Below the pieces are notes generated by a model. The model saw only the letters and a program-made list of their open reading frames with translations, was not told the DNA's origin and made no database searches. Positions 1-5,761 of a DNA stretch of 8,171 nt are shown here, piece after piece (positions within the stretch are counted from its first letter, which is position 1; the number at the start of each line of letters is the position of its first letter). The DNA lies in NCBI GenBank assembly GCA_027014065.1, contig JALWEL010000178.1:1-8171 (forward strand). The letters run 5' to 3'. Source of the DNA: DHVE2 group archaeon (GTDB lineage Archaea > Thermoplasmatota > Thermoplasmata > Thermoplasmatales > Aciduliprofundaceae). The position numbers and the translations under genes are program-made.

Positions 1-76
1 GATTGACATATCCTATATATAATTTTCTAAATTCAAAGCAAAATCTTTAAACGGAATTTGTAAAAAACGAAAAACT

Positions 77-106
77 TGTAAAATCGTACATTTGCATAAA
101 CTTGCA
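77..106. promoter_or_regulatory. Two tandem TGYA-N6-TRCA dyads, possible operator
   Basis: Within the AT-rich leader of the QueH-like gene there are two 14-bp dyads, TGTA-N6-TACA at 77-90 and TGCA-N6-TGCA at 93-106. They have the same arm length and the same 6-nt spacer, and their centres are 16 bp apart. This could be a pair of binding half-sites for a dimeric regulator acting on the gene at 225 or on a divergent gene off the left edge. The arms are only 4 bp in AT-rich DNA, so chance is a real alternative. The rest of 1-155 shows AT-rich tracts with TATA-like stretches (about 14-23 and 144-151) and no gene that I can support. Confidence 0.25.
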
Positions 107-194
107 TGTTCGTCCAAAATTTAACTGTTTTTAATTTTCAAACTTATAAATTTTTATGGCTTCAATTTTAAATCTCTTAACGGAATGGGAATGG

Positions 195-203
195 TTATAT
201 TTA
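195..203 (+). promoter_or_regulatory. TATA-like element for the QueH-like gene
   Basis: TTATATTTA is centred about 26 nt upstream of the ATG at 225, matching the spacing seen at the other transcription units here. It would make the QueH-like mRNA leaderless; no Shine-Dalgarno precedes 225. A second TATA-like stretch at 144-151 would start transcripts near 173, also upstream of 225 but downstream of the ATG at 156. Confidence 0.5.
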
Positions 204-224
204 GATTGTCACATTCCCCAAACT

Positions 225-770
225 ATGCGTCTATTACTTCATGCTTGCTGCGCGCCCTGTCTGATGGCTCCTTACAAACACCTGAGCAAAGATAACGAGG
301 TGGTGGTTTTCTGGTACAATCCAAACATCCAGCCTTACAGGGAGTATTTGCGGCGATTGAAGGCATTCAGGGAGTACACGAAAAGAGAGGGTATAAAAAC
401 GATAGAGGATCTGAGTTATCCCCTCGAAGACTGGTTAGCGAAGGCTGCAATGCTGAGCAAAAAGAGCAATGTTCTTAGATGCAGATACTGTTACGCGGAA
501 CGCCTTTACAAAGTTGCCATGTACGGGAAGATGCATGGCTTCGACGCGTTCTCCACAACACTTCTTTTTGCGCCATATCAGAAGCATGAATTAGTCAAAG
601 AAATAGGTGGAAAAATTGGAAAAAAGCTGGGAATCTATTTTTATTACGAGGACATGAGGAAGTGGTTCAACGAGGGGGAAGAGATGGCAAGAAAAGCGGG
701 AATTTACCGACAGGGTTACTGCGGGTGCGTGTTCAGTGAAGCGGATCGATATTGGAGAGACAACCCCTAA
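225..770 (+). CDS. QueH-like (DUF208) Fe-S protein, epoxyqueuosine reductase family
   Basis: A 181-residue protein of the QueH/DUF208 family. Characterised bacterial QueH removes the epoxide oxygen of epoxyqueuosine in tRNA, the last step of queuosine synthesis, using a [4Fe-4S] cluster. The family signature is visible: an N-terminal LLLHACCAPC (Cys8, Cys9, Cys12), an internal RCRYCYAERL (Cys86, Cys89), and a C-terminal YCGC (Cys166, Cys168) followed by FSEADRY. I chose ATG 225 because family members usually begin a few residues before the CC-x2-C motif, and because a TATA element lies 26 nt upstream. The in-frame ATG at 156 would add 23 residues of unlikely sequence. Its transcription looks independent of the next operon, which has its own TATA element 30 nt downstream. 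Archaea generally carry archaeosine rather than queuosine, so the true substrate is uncertain. The family call is secure; the reaction is inferred. Confidence 0.85.
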   Translation: MRLLLHACCAPCLMAPYKHLSKDNEVVVFWYNPNIQPYREYLRRLKAFREYTKREGIKTIEDLSYPLEDWLAKAAMLSKKSNVLRCRYCYAERLYKVAMYGKMHGFDAFSTTLLFAPYQKHELVKEIGGKIGKKLGIYFYYEDMRKWFNEGEEMARKAGIYRQGYCGCVFSEADRYWRDNP

Positions 771-771
771 A

Positions 772-781
772 TTAAAATATT
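772..781 (+). promoter_or_regulatory. TATA-like element for the 801-4017 operon
   Basis: TTAAAATATT is centred about 25 nt upstream of ATG 801, immediately after the stop codon of the QueH-like gene. This is the leaderless geometry and would drive the three overlapping genes that follow. Confidence 0.5.
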
Positions 782-800
782 TCAAATACATGCCAAAGGC

Positions 801-1184
801 ATGAAGGTACTGGAGGGTGTGTTCGTATTCTTCGGCATATTGTTTCTACTTCTCTCTGGAATTTTCTTCATAGCGGCCTTCTCGCCTTTTTCCCTCGAGA
901 TAATGGTGGAAGCGATAGTTTTGCTTATTATCGCCATGGTTTTTTTCTTCCTCTACTATCGCTCGGAGAAAATAGAGGCAAATAGACCCGTGGAGGTGCA
1001 TCAGGAGATAAATATAAGCACTTCCAAGGACCTTGCGGGAGAGGCGGAGCTTCACGACCTGAAATGCAAGCACTGTGGGGCCACTTTAACTGCGGAGGAT
1101 ATTAAGATAACTGACGCGGGGGTGATTGTTAAATGTCCATACTGCGGAGCGGTTTATCGGCTGGAAGAAGAGCCCAAGTGGTGA
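801..1184 (+). CDS. Small membrane protein with cytosolic-type zinc ribbon
   Basis: A 127-residue protein that I do not recognise as a named family. Two hydrophobic segments (about residues 5-28 and 33-53) are joined by a short loop, which predicts a hairpin in the membrane. They are followed by a charged linker and a four-cysteine zinc-ribbon motif: Cys89-x2-Cys92 and Cys112-x2-Cys115, in the contexts CKHCGA and CPYCGA. The positive and acidic residues after the second helix (YYRSEKIE) suggest that the zinc ribbon faces the cytosol. It is the first gene of an operon: its end overlaps the start of the DUF2207-like gene (by 4 or 52 nt, depending on that start), which argues for coordinated expression with it and with the radical SAM gene. 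A role as adaptor or assembly partner of the downstream membrane protein is inference from position only. Confidence 0.8.
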   Translation: MKVLEGVFVFFGILFLLLSGIFFIAAFSPFSLEIMVEAIVLLIIAMVFFFLYYRSEKIEANRPVEVHQEINISTSKDLAGEAELHDLKCKHCGATLTAEDIKITDAGVIVKCPYCGAVYRLEEEPKW

Positions 1185-2701
1185 TTGTTCTTATTCTCTT
1201 TGGATTCACGTTCCTTTCCAGTTTCACCCATGGAGCTGATTATTCATTTTCTCTCGATAAGGAATATGTGGATGTAACGTTGAACAAGAACGGGAGCGCT
1301 TGGATATCGTATCATTTCGAATTTACTAATTACGGAGATGGGTTCAATGTGGTTGATATAGGAATGCCCAACGAAGACTACGATTTATTATCTGCGAAGG
1401 CAAGCGTGAAGATAGGTAATTCATCATATCAACCAGTGTTCGATATACGACCCTCGGAGTATGTGCATCCCGGGGTGGAGGTCCATATCAATGCTTATTC
1501 AGCGTCTCCAATTTTCCTTAATTTCTCCATACTTTGCGACCGGATGATTTACGAGAGTCCGAAGAACTCCAGCATGGCCAGTGTGGTTTTCAGGCCCACA
1601 TGGTTTGACACGGATTATCAGATAGGTGCGACTCGTGATTTGAGGATACGAATCATTCTTCCGGAAGGTATGCGCTCGTTGGAAAACACATCGTGGTACA
1701 ACAAGAAATGGACAAGCACCACAAATGTAGGAGGAAGGCTCGCGGTTGTGTGGCATTACACCAACGTGAATCCCAACGCCATAGCCAACGGAAATTACGA
1801 CGTGGGAATTGGATTTCCGAAGAAGTACGTGAATAAATACTACGTGAAGAGCGCATCGAATGATTTTTACTCTTTTCTCTCGGATTTAGCGGATCTTATG
1901 TGTCTTTTAAGCCCCGTGATAATCTTTGCGCTGTTCTTTCTCCTGATCATATACGCTTCAAACAGGGCCAAGAAAGATTATTTCCGCCCAGTTCTAACCA
2001 CTCCAGGTGCAGGCCCGCGTACAGGTTTAACGGCTCCCGAGGCTGCTGTGGTTTTAGAAGTCCCTCTGGACCGGGTTATTGCCATGGTTGTTTACGGAAT
2101 GCTCAAAAAGGGCATACTGGAAGAGGAAGAGAACGGAAGGTTCAAAGCGATTAATCCTTACATAGCGGACAGGGATTACGAGAAAGATTTTCTTACCGCT
2201 TTGAAAGAAGACGGGCACTTCGATGAGAAACTCATTAAAAAAGCTTTAGTGAATCTCATCAAATCGGTGGAAAAGAAGGTTCGCGGGTTCAGCTTGGGTG
2301 CCACCAGAAAGTACTATAAAGATATCGTTGAGAGGGCGTGGGAAGAGGTGAAGAGCGCCACGAACCCAGAGGATATCAAAAAGGCCATAGACAAATACGG
2401 TCAATGGCTTCCAGCCGCAGAGAACTACGATGACTACGTGAATACCTATTTCTTCCCAATTTACATGCCCGCGTCATCTTCCAACACTTCTTCATCCTTT
2501 TCTCCGGATGTTGCCAATGCTATCCGGGGTTATGTAAGTTCAATAAGCGTTGCATCTCAAAATGTGGTTTCCGATGTACAGCAGTTAACGAAGGATGTGA
2601 CGTACATGGTTCATCCCCCAACATACTCTACGGGCTCCGGAGGAACAGGATGTGCCTGTGCTTGCGCGTGCGCTTGCGCCTGTGCGGGAGGTGGAAGATG
2701 A
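1133..2701 (+). CDS. DUF2207-like membrane protein with C-terminal (Cys-Ala)6-GGGR tail
   Basis: Up to 522 residues. Order of parts: signal peptide or first membrane helix (about 16-34), an extracytoplasmic beta-rich domain (about 36-245), a membrane helix (about 255-278) followed by SNRAKKD, a winged-helix-like segment (about 295-340, EAAVVLEVPLDRVIAMVVYG), a Lys/Glu-rich helical region, a Ser-rich linker (448-457), and a tail of six Cys-Ala pairs (507-518), three Gly and Arg. The layout fits DUF2207 predicted membrane proteins, whose function is unknown. The positive charges after the helix place the C-terminal half, with the tail, in the cytosol. The start is uncertain. ATG 1133 has a good Shine-Dalgarno (GGTGAT at 1121-1126) and a basic n-region, but overlaps the upstream zinc ribbon by 52 nt. 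GTG 1181 would make a compact 4-nt overlap and a 506-residue protein. The stop overlaps the radical SAM start by 4 nt, so the tail may be the substrate of that enzyme. Confidence 0.8.
   Translation: MSILRSGLSAGRRAQVVIVLILFGFTFLSSFTHGADYSFSLDKEYVDVTLNKNGSAWISYHFEFTNYGDGFNVVDIGMPNEDYDLLSAKASVKIGNSSYQPVFDIRPSEYVHPGVEVHINAYSASPIFLNFSILCDRMIYESPKNSSMASVVFRPTWFDTDYQIGATRDLRIRIILPEGMRSLENTSWYNKKWTSTTNVGGRLAVVWHYTNVNPNAIANGNYDVGIGFPKKYVNKYYVKSASNDFYSFLSDLADLMCLLSPVIIFALFFLLIIYASNRAKKDYFRPVLTTPGAGPRTGLTAPEAAVVLEVPLDRVIAMVVYGMLKKGILEEEENGRFKAINPYIADRDYEKDFLTALKEDGHFDEKLIKKALVNLIKSVEKKVRGFSLGATRKYYKDIVERAWEEVKSATNPEDIKKAIDKYGQWLPAAENYDDYVNTYFFPIYMPASSSNTSSSFSPDVANAIRGYVSSISVASQNVVSDVQQLTKDVTYMVHPPTYSTGSGGTGCACACACACACAGGGR
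2651..2686 (+). repeat. Six tandem Cys-Ala codon pairs
   Basis: The 36 nt encode six consecutive Cys-Ala dipeptides. The codons vary (Cys: TGT, TGT, TGC, TGC, TGC, TGT; Ala: GCC, GCT, GCG, GCT, GCC, GCG), so the DNA is not a perfect repeat although the peptide is. This points to selection on the peptide rather than recent slippage. The stretch ends 11 nt before the ATG of the radical SAM gene. Confidence 0.95.
2687..2693 (+). promoter_or_regulatory. Shine-Dalgarno of the radical SAM gene, inside the tail codons
   Basis: GGAGGTG is a full match to the archaeal anti-Shine-Dalgarno and lies 4 nt before ATG 2698. It also encodes two of the Gly residues that end the Cys-Ala protein. It decides the start of the radical SAM gene: the upstream in-frame ATG at 2650 has no such site and would read through the Cys-Ala codons in another frame. 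Confidence 0.85.
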
Positions 2702-4017
2702 TGTTTAAGAAGGTTGAAGATGTGAAGGAGGGAATATATCATTTCAGGGGCAAGGGTGAGTACGAGGGAATGCGCTTTCATCTCAGGGTAGATAGCAAGG
2801 ATAGGGGAGTTCTGATTGTGAATGCGTCCCGCATGTTGCTATTGAACGAGACTGGAATAGAGTACACCATGCTCATTCTTGAGGGATTGAGCGACAAAGA
2901 AATCGTTAAGAGGATAAGAAAGAGGTACAGGGTGAAAAAAGAAACGGCTATGAGGGATTTGAAAGAGTTTAAAGAGGAGTTGAAATCCGCTATAAGCTGT
3001 GAGGAGATAGTTTCCGGGGTGCATGTGAATTTAGAAGAAATATACAAAGGGCAGAAGGCTCCGTACAGAATGGATTTGGCCCTTACTTATCATTGCAACA
3101 ACAACTGCATCCACTGCTACAACAATCGGAGAGATTCGGAAGAGCTAAGCACGGAGCAGTGGAAAAAAGTTTTGGACATTCTCTGGGATATTGGGATACC
3201 GCATATTGTTTTCACGGGCGGAGAACCAACTATGCGAGACGATTTGCCAGAGTTGATAGCGCATGCGGAGAAAAACGGCCAGATTACGGGATTGAATACC
3301 AACGGGAGAAAGCTGAAAGATAAAGAATACCTCGAGAAATTAATTGCCTCCGGATTAGATCATGTGCAGATAACGCTCGAGTCGTACAATTCGAAGACTC
3401 ACGAGTTAATCACGAGAATCCCCGGGTCATTTGAAGAGACGTTGCAGGGGATAAAAAATGCAATTTCTTCCGGAATATATCTGGTGACTAATACAACAAT
3501 AATGGCCGAGAACAAGGATGAAATAATTCCCACAATCGAGTTCCTGAGAGATTTGGGAGTGAAGCACATTGCGGTGAACAGCATAATTCGCTCCGGCCGG
3601 GGTATTAACGCGCATGCGGTGGGCTACGAGGAATTGAAGGATATATTAGAGGAAGGTCGCGAATTGGGGGTGTTAGGTGGATTCGAATTCCGGTGGTATA
3701 CGCCCACTCCATATTGCAAGTTGAATCCCATGGAGATGGGCTTGGGCATGAAATCCTGCACCGCGTGCCGGCTCAACATGGCGATCGAGCCCAACGGAGA
3801 TGTGATTCCGTGCCAGAGTTATTACTCGCCCTTGGGAAACATACTCAGGGATAAATTCGAGAATATATGGAACGCACCGCTATGCAAAAGCATAAGGAAC
3901 AGGGATTACGTGCCCGATGAATGCAAAACCTGTCCTCTTCTGGGCGTTTGCGGCGGTGGCTGCCCGCTGTCGTGGAAGGCGGGAGATTACGTGTGCACCG
4001 ATTCCCTATCTACCTGA
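2698..4017 (+). CDS. Radical SAM/SPASM peptide-modifying enzyme with N-terminal PqqD-like domain
   Basis: A 439-residue protein. Residues about 20-100 resemble PqqD-type recognition domains: a short beta region, then LLLNETG, then ILEGLSDKEIVKRI and a helical YRVKKETAMRDLKEF, the order seen in PqqD. The radical SAM core has Cys133-x3-Cys137-x2-Cys140 for the SAM-binding [4Fe-4S] cluster and GGEP at 174-177. The C-terminal SPASM domain fits the seven-Cys consensus for two auxiliary clusters: Cys357, Gly367-x4-Cys372, then Cys409-x2-Cys412-x5-Cys418-x3-Cys422, and Cys433; there is also a Cys354. This architecture is that of PqqE and of enzymes that form thioether or C-C crosslinks in ribosomal peptides. 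The ATG overlaps the stop of the Cys-Ala-tail gene (ATGA), with the Shine-Dalgarno inside the tail codons. The tail is therefore the natural candidate substrate; that link is inferred. The precise chemistry cannot be read from the sequence. Confidence 0.92.
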   Translation: MMFKKVEDVKEGIYHFRGKGEYEGMRFHLRVDSKDRGVLIVNASRMLLLNETGIEYTMLILEGLSDKEIVKRIRKRYRVKKETAMRDLKEFKEELKSAISCEEIVSGVHVNLEEIYKGQKAPYRMDLALTYHCNNNCIHCYNNRRDSEELSTEQWKKVLDILWDIGIPHIVFTGGEPTMRDDLPELIAHAEKNGQITGLNTNGRKLKDKEYLEKLIASGLDHVQITLESYNSKTHELITRIPGSFEETLQGIKNAISSGIYLVTNTTIMAENKDEIIPTIEFLRDLGVKHIAVNSIIRSGRGINAHAVGYEELKDILEEGRELGVLGGFEFRWYTPTPYCKLNPMEMGLGMKSCTACRLNMAIEPNGDVIPCQSYYSPLGNILRDKFENIWNAPLCKSIRNRDYVPDECKTCPLLGVCGGGCPLSWKAGDYVCTDSLST

Positions 4018-4689
4018 TTTTTTTGCAATTACCCAGAAGGTTGGAAGGTAGAATATTACCACATGTTTTTTCTCTATGTTGAATCCTTCATTTTTCAGGA
4101 AATTTACCTCGAATTCAACCATCTTTTCCATTTCTCTGTGCGTGGTATATAGGGGAATTGTTCCCACCATGAAATCCTCGGTGAATTCTTTCACAAGGTA
4201 TGGAAGTTTTATGCCCATGTCTGGATCGCCGCCCCTCTCCTTAATCATCTTCCTGGTGTTTTTCACTATCTCTCCAATCCAAGAGGGTGAATAAACCGCG
4301 CCCTTCCAGTATGGCTCGGCGAAGAATATCACGTATTTTTTGGCCACACGGAACATCTCTTTTATTATTCCCTTCGGGTTTTTATTCCACATCAAAAGGT
4401 AATTTCCGTAGGCGATATCGAAACGTTCATCCCTGAAAGGTAGATTTTCTCCTTTGGCGAGAATAGCTTTAAGGCCTCTTCTTTTAGCACATTCCACGGA
4501 ATCGGGATCGGAATCTATTCCCGTGATATCTAAAAGGGAGTTCAGGTTGGACATTATGTATCCGCAGCCGCATCCAATTTCAACGGCAGTCTTTGCGTCA
4601 TTCGCGTTGTCCCTAATCATGTATTTTTGCCATTCTCCTAACCATTGGGCCTGCATCATTTGCAAGTACTCAGGAATCGTGCCGCTCAT
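4006..4689 (-). CDS. Class I SAM-dependent methyltransferase
   Basis: A 227-residue protein with the Rossmann-type methyltransferase fold typical of the Methyltransf_11 group. Motif I is VEIGCGCGY (residues 36-44), which binds SAM. An acidic residue at the end of the next strand (Asp59 in GIDSD) is placed to bind the ribose. GENLPFRDERFDIAYGN (80-96) covers the following strands up to the usual catalytic region. The C-terminal third (about 130-227) is variable, as is usual for the substrate-binding part, so the substrate is unknown. The Cys-rich GCGCG is compatible with motif I (E/DxGxGxG). It is convergent with the radical SAM gene, overlapping its last 12 nt, and divergent from the HTH/zinc-ribbon gene. 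It is probably leaderless, transcribed from the shared element at 4707-4714. A link to the radical SAM system is possible but rests on adjacency alone. Confidence 0.85.
   Translation of the reverse strand: MSGTIPEYLQMMQAQWLGEWQKYMIRDNANDAKTAVEIGCGCGYIMSNLNSLLDITGIDSDPDSVECAKRRGLKAILAKGENLPFRDERFDIAYGNYLLMWNKNPKGIIKEMFRVAKKYVIFFAEPYWKGAVYSPSWIGEIVKNTRKMIKERGGDPDMGIKLPYLVKEFTEDFMVGTIPLYTTHREMEKMVEFEVNFLKNEGFNIEKKHVVIFYLPTFWVIAKKSGR
4018..4024 (+). terminator. T-run directly after the radical SAM stop codon
   Basis: Seven T residues follow the TGA at 4015-4017. Archaeal RNA polymerase can terminate at U-tracts without a hairpin, so this may end the operon. It also encodes the Lys-Lys near the C-terminus of the convergent methyltransferase, so it may simply be coding sequence. 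Confidence 0.3.
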
Positions 4690-4706
4690 AAGCTTAGAGG
4701 GAAAAC

Positions 4707-4714
4707 ATATTAAA
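4707..4714. promoter_or_regulatory. Shared AT-rich element in a divergent promoter
   Basis: ATATTAAA on the plus strand reads TTTAATAT on the minus strand. Its centre is about 25 nt from the ATG at 4736 and about 22 nt from the ATG of the methyltransferase at 4689. The intergenic space is only 46 nt and contains no other clear TATA-like sequence for either gene, so one element may serve both directions with leaderless transcripts. Confidence 0.45.
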
Positions 4715-4735
4715 CACTTTTTCTTCTCATAAAGT

Positions 4736-5008
4736 ATGAAGACCCGCAGGGAGAGGATTGCGGAGCTGCTTCATAATGGGGATCTTTCGCCCACCGAGAT
4801 TTCGAAAATTATGGAAATTTCAGTTAAAGATGTTTTAGAGGATTTGAAGCATATTTCCAAATCTAAAAAATTCGGGGAAATGAGGATTCTTCCGGCTCGA
4901 TGCCTGAAATGCGGTTATGAGTTTAGCCCCGAGATTAAGATTCCTACCAAGTGCCCGAATTGCAAAAGCACGTGGATTCAAGAGCCAAGGTTCATTCTGG
5001 TGAAATAA
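4736..5008 (+). CDS. HTH transcriptional regulator fused to a zinc ribbon
   Basis: A 90-residue protein. Residues about 4-45 form a helix-turn-helix (RIAELLHNG-DLSPTEISKIMEISVKDVLEDLKHI), with the recognition helix probably in SVKDVLEDL. The C-terminal half carries Cys56-x2-Cys59 and Cys73-x2-Cys76, a four-Cys zinc ribbon (CLKCGYEF, CPNCKST). This matches small archaeal predicted regulators with an HTH fused to a zinc ribbon (the COG3357 type, as I recall it). It is transcribed divergently from the methyltransferase out of a 46-nt gap and lies 57 nt upstream of sufC, which has its own TATA element. Candidate targets are its own divergent promoter and the suf operon; neither is shown by the sequence. 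No effector domain is visible besides the metal site. Confidence 0.82.
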   Translation: MKTRRERIAELLHNGDLSPTEISKIMEISVKDVLEDLKHISKSKKFGEMRILPARCLKCGYEFSPEIKIPTKCPNCKSTWIQEPRFILVK

Positions 5009-5037
5009 TTTTACCCTGCCTAAAACTCGGAGAATTG

Positions 5038-5044
5038 ATAAATA
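5038..5044 (+). promoter_or_regulatory. TATA-like element for sufC-sufB
   Basis: ATAAATA is centred about 25 nt upstream of ATG 5066, giving a leaderless suf transcript. No Shine-Dalgarno is seen before 5066. The 57-nt gap after the HTH/zinc-ribbon gene holds this element and nothing else that I can identify. Confidence 0.55.
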
Positions 5045-5065
5045 CTCAGCGGGCATAATCCAATT

Positions 5066-5761
5066 ATGCTCCAACTTAAAAATGTGTCGATAGTAAGGGG
5101 CGGAACGAAAATAGTGAAAAATGTGAATTTGAAATTCAAAGAAGGTCATATTCATGTGCTCTTAGGTGCCAACGGCTCCGGAAAGAGTACGCTTGCGCAG
5201 GGTATAATGGGTGTGTTTCCAGTTGAAGGCGAAATTTACCTCGGAGAGGAGAGAATCGACTCGTTGAGCATCCATGAGCGTGCGAGAATGGGAATCACTT
5301 TAGCATTTCAGGAACCTGCTAGGTTTGAAGGGATAAGGGTGAAGGATTACCTTCTTTTAAGTGCGAAGTCCAAAAGGATGAGTGAAATCGAGGAAGTGAT
5401 TAAGATGGTTGGGCTCCCCAGGCCGGTGCTTTTTCAAACAATGGATGAATCTTTAAGCGGGGGAGAGAGGAAGAGAATCGAGCTGGCGGCGGTGATGCTG
5501 ATGAAACCCAAATTTGCCATACTGGATGAGATAGATAGCGGAATTGATATGGTGTCTTTCAAGAGGATTGGAGAAGCGATAACAATCATGAAGAGAGCGG
5601 GCACGGGTGTGATTTTGATCACACATAATGAAGATATGATAAATATAGGAGACTTGGCGAGCATAATATGCAGGGGTGAAGTAATCAAGACTGGAGCTCC
5701 AAGGGAGATAAGGAATATGTTTACCTCATCTCCCTGTCCACTTCTGGGGGTGAAGGCATGA
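5066..5761 (+). CDS. sufC: Fe-S cluster assembly ATPase SufC
   Basis: A 231-residue ABC-type ATPase of the SUF (SMS) iron-sulfur assembly system. It acts in the cytosol and powers rearrangement of the SufB scaffold on which clusters are built; it is not a transporter. All nucleotide-binding motifs are present: Walker A GANGSGKST (34-42), Q-loop Gln82 in AFQEP, signature LSGGERKRIELA (130-141), Walker B FAILDEID (150-157, with Asp154 and Glu155), D-loop SGID (158-161) and the switch His187 in ITHN. The sequence LDEIDSGID is characteristic of SufC among ABC proteins. The length is slightly below the usual value of about 250. The stop overlaps the sufB ATG by 4 nt (ATGA), so the two proteins are probably translationally coupled. 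There is a leaderless promoter upstream. Confidence 0.96.
   Translation: MLQLKNVSIVRGGTKIVKNVNLKFKEGHIHVLLGANGSGKSTLAQGIMGVFPVEGEIYLGEERIDSLSIHERARMGITLAFQEPARFEGIRVKDYLLLSAKSKRMSEIEEVIKMVGLPRPVLFQTMDESLSGGERKRIELAAVMLMKPKFAILDEIDSGIDMVSFKRIGEAITIMKRAGTGVILITHNEDMINIGDLASIICRGEVIKTGAPREIRNMFTSSPCPLLGVKA

Noticed and set aside
156..224. Upstream in-frame ATG that would extend the QueH-like protein by 23 residues
   Set aside because: The extra residues do not fit the family N-terminus, the TATA-like element at 195-203 would lie inside the gene, and the predicted start from the TATA at 144-151 falls after this ATG.
1499..1856. Minus-strand open frames inside the DUF2207-like gene
   Set aside because: They lack promoters and recognisable domains and lie opposite a well-supported gene; they are antisense shadows.
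1900..2154. 84-codon plus-strand open frame inside the DUF2207-like gene
   Set aside because: Out-of-frame reading of a supported gene, with Pro/Arg/Gly/Cys-rich nonsense-like composition and no start signal.
2651..2686. Simple-sequence repeat or slippage artefact
   Set aside because: Codon use varies between units and the frame runs on correctly to a stop that overlaps the next gene, so a sequencing or slippage artefact is unlikely.
2650..2697. ATG 2650 as start of the radical SAM gene
   Set aside because: It reads the Cys-Ala codons in another frame to give a Cys/Leu/Arg-rich stretch, has no ribosome site, and the strong GGAGGTG clearly serves ATG 2698.
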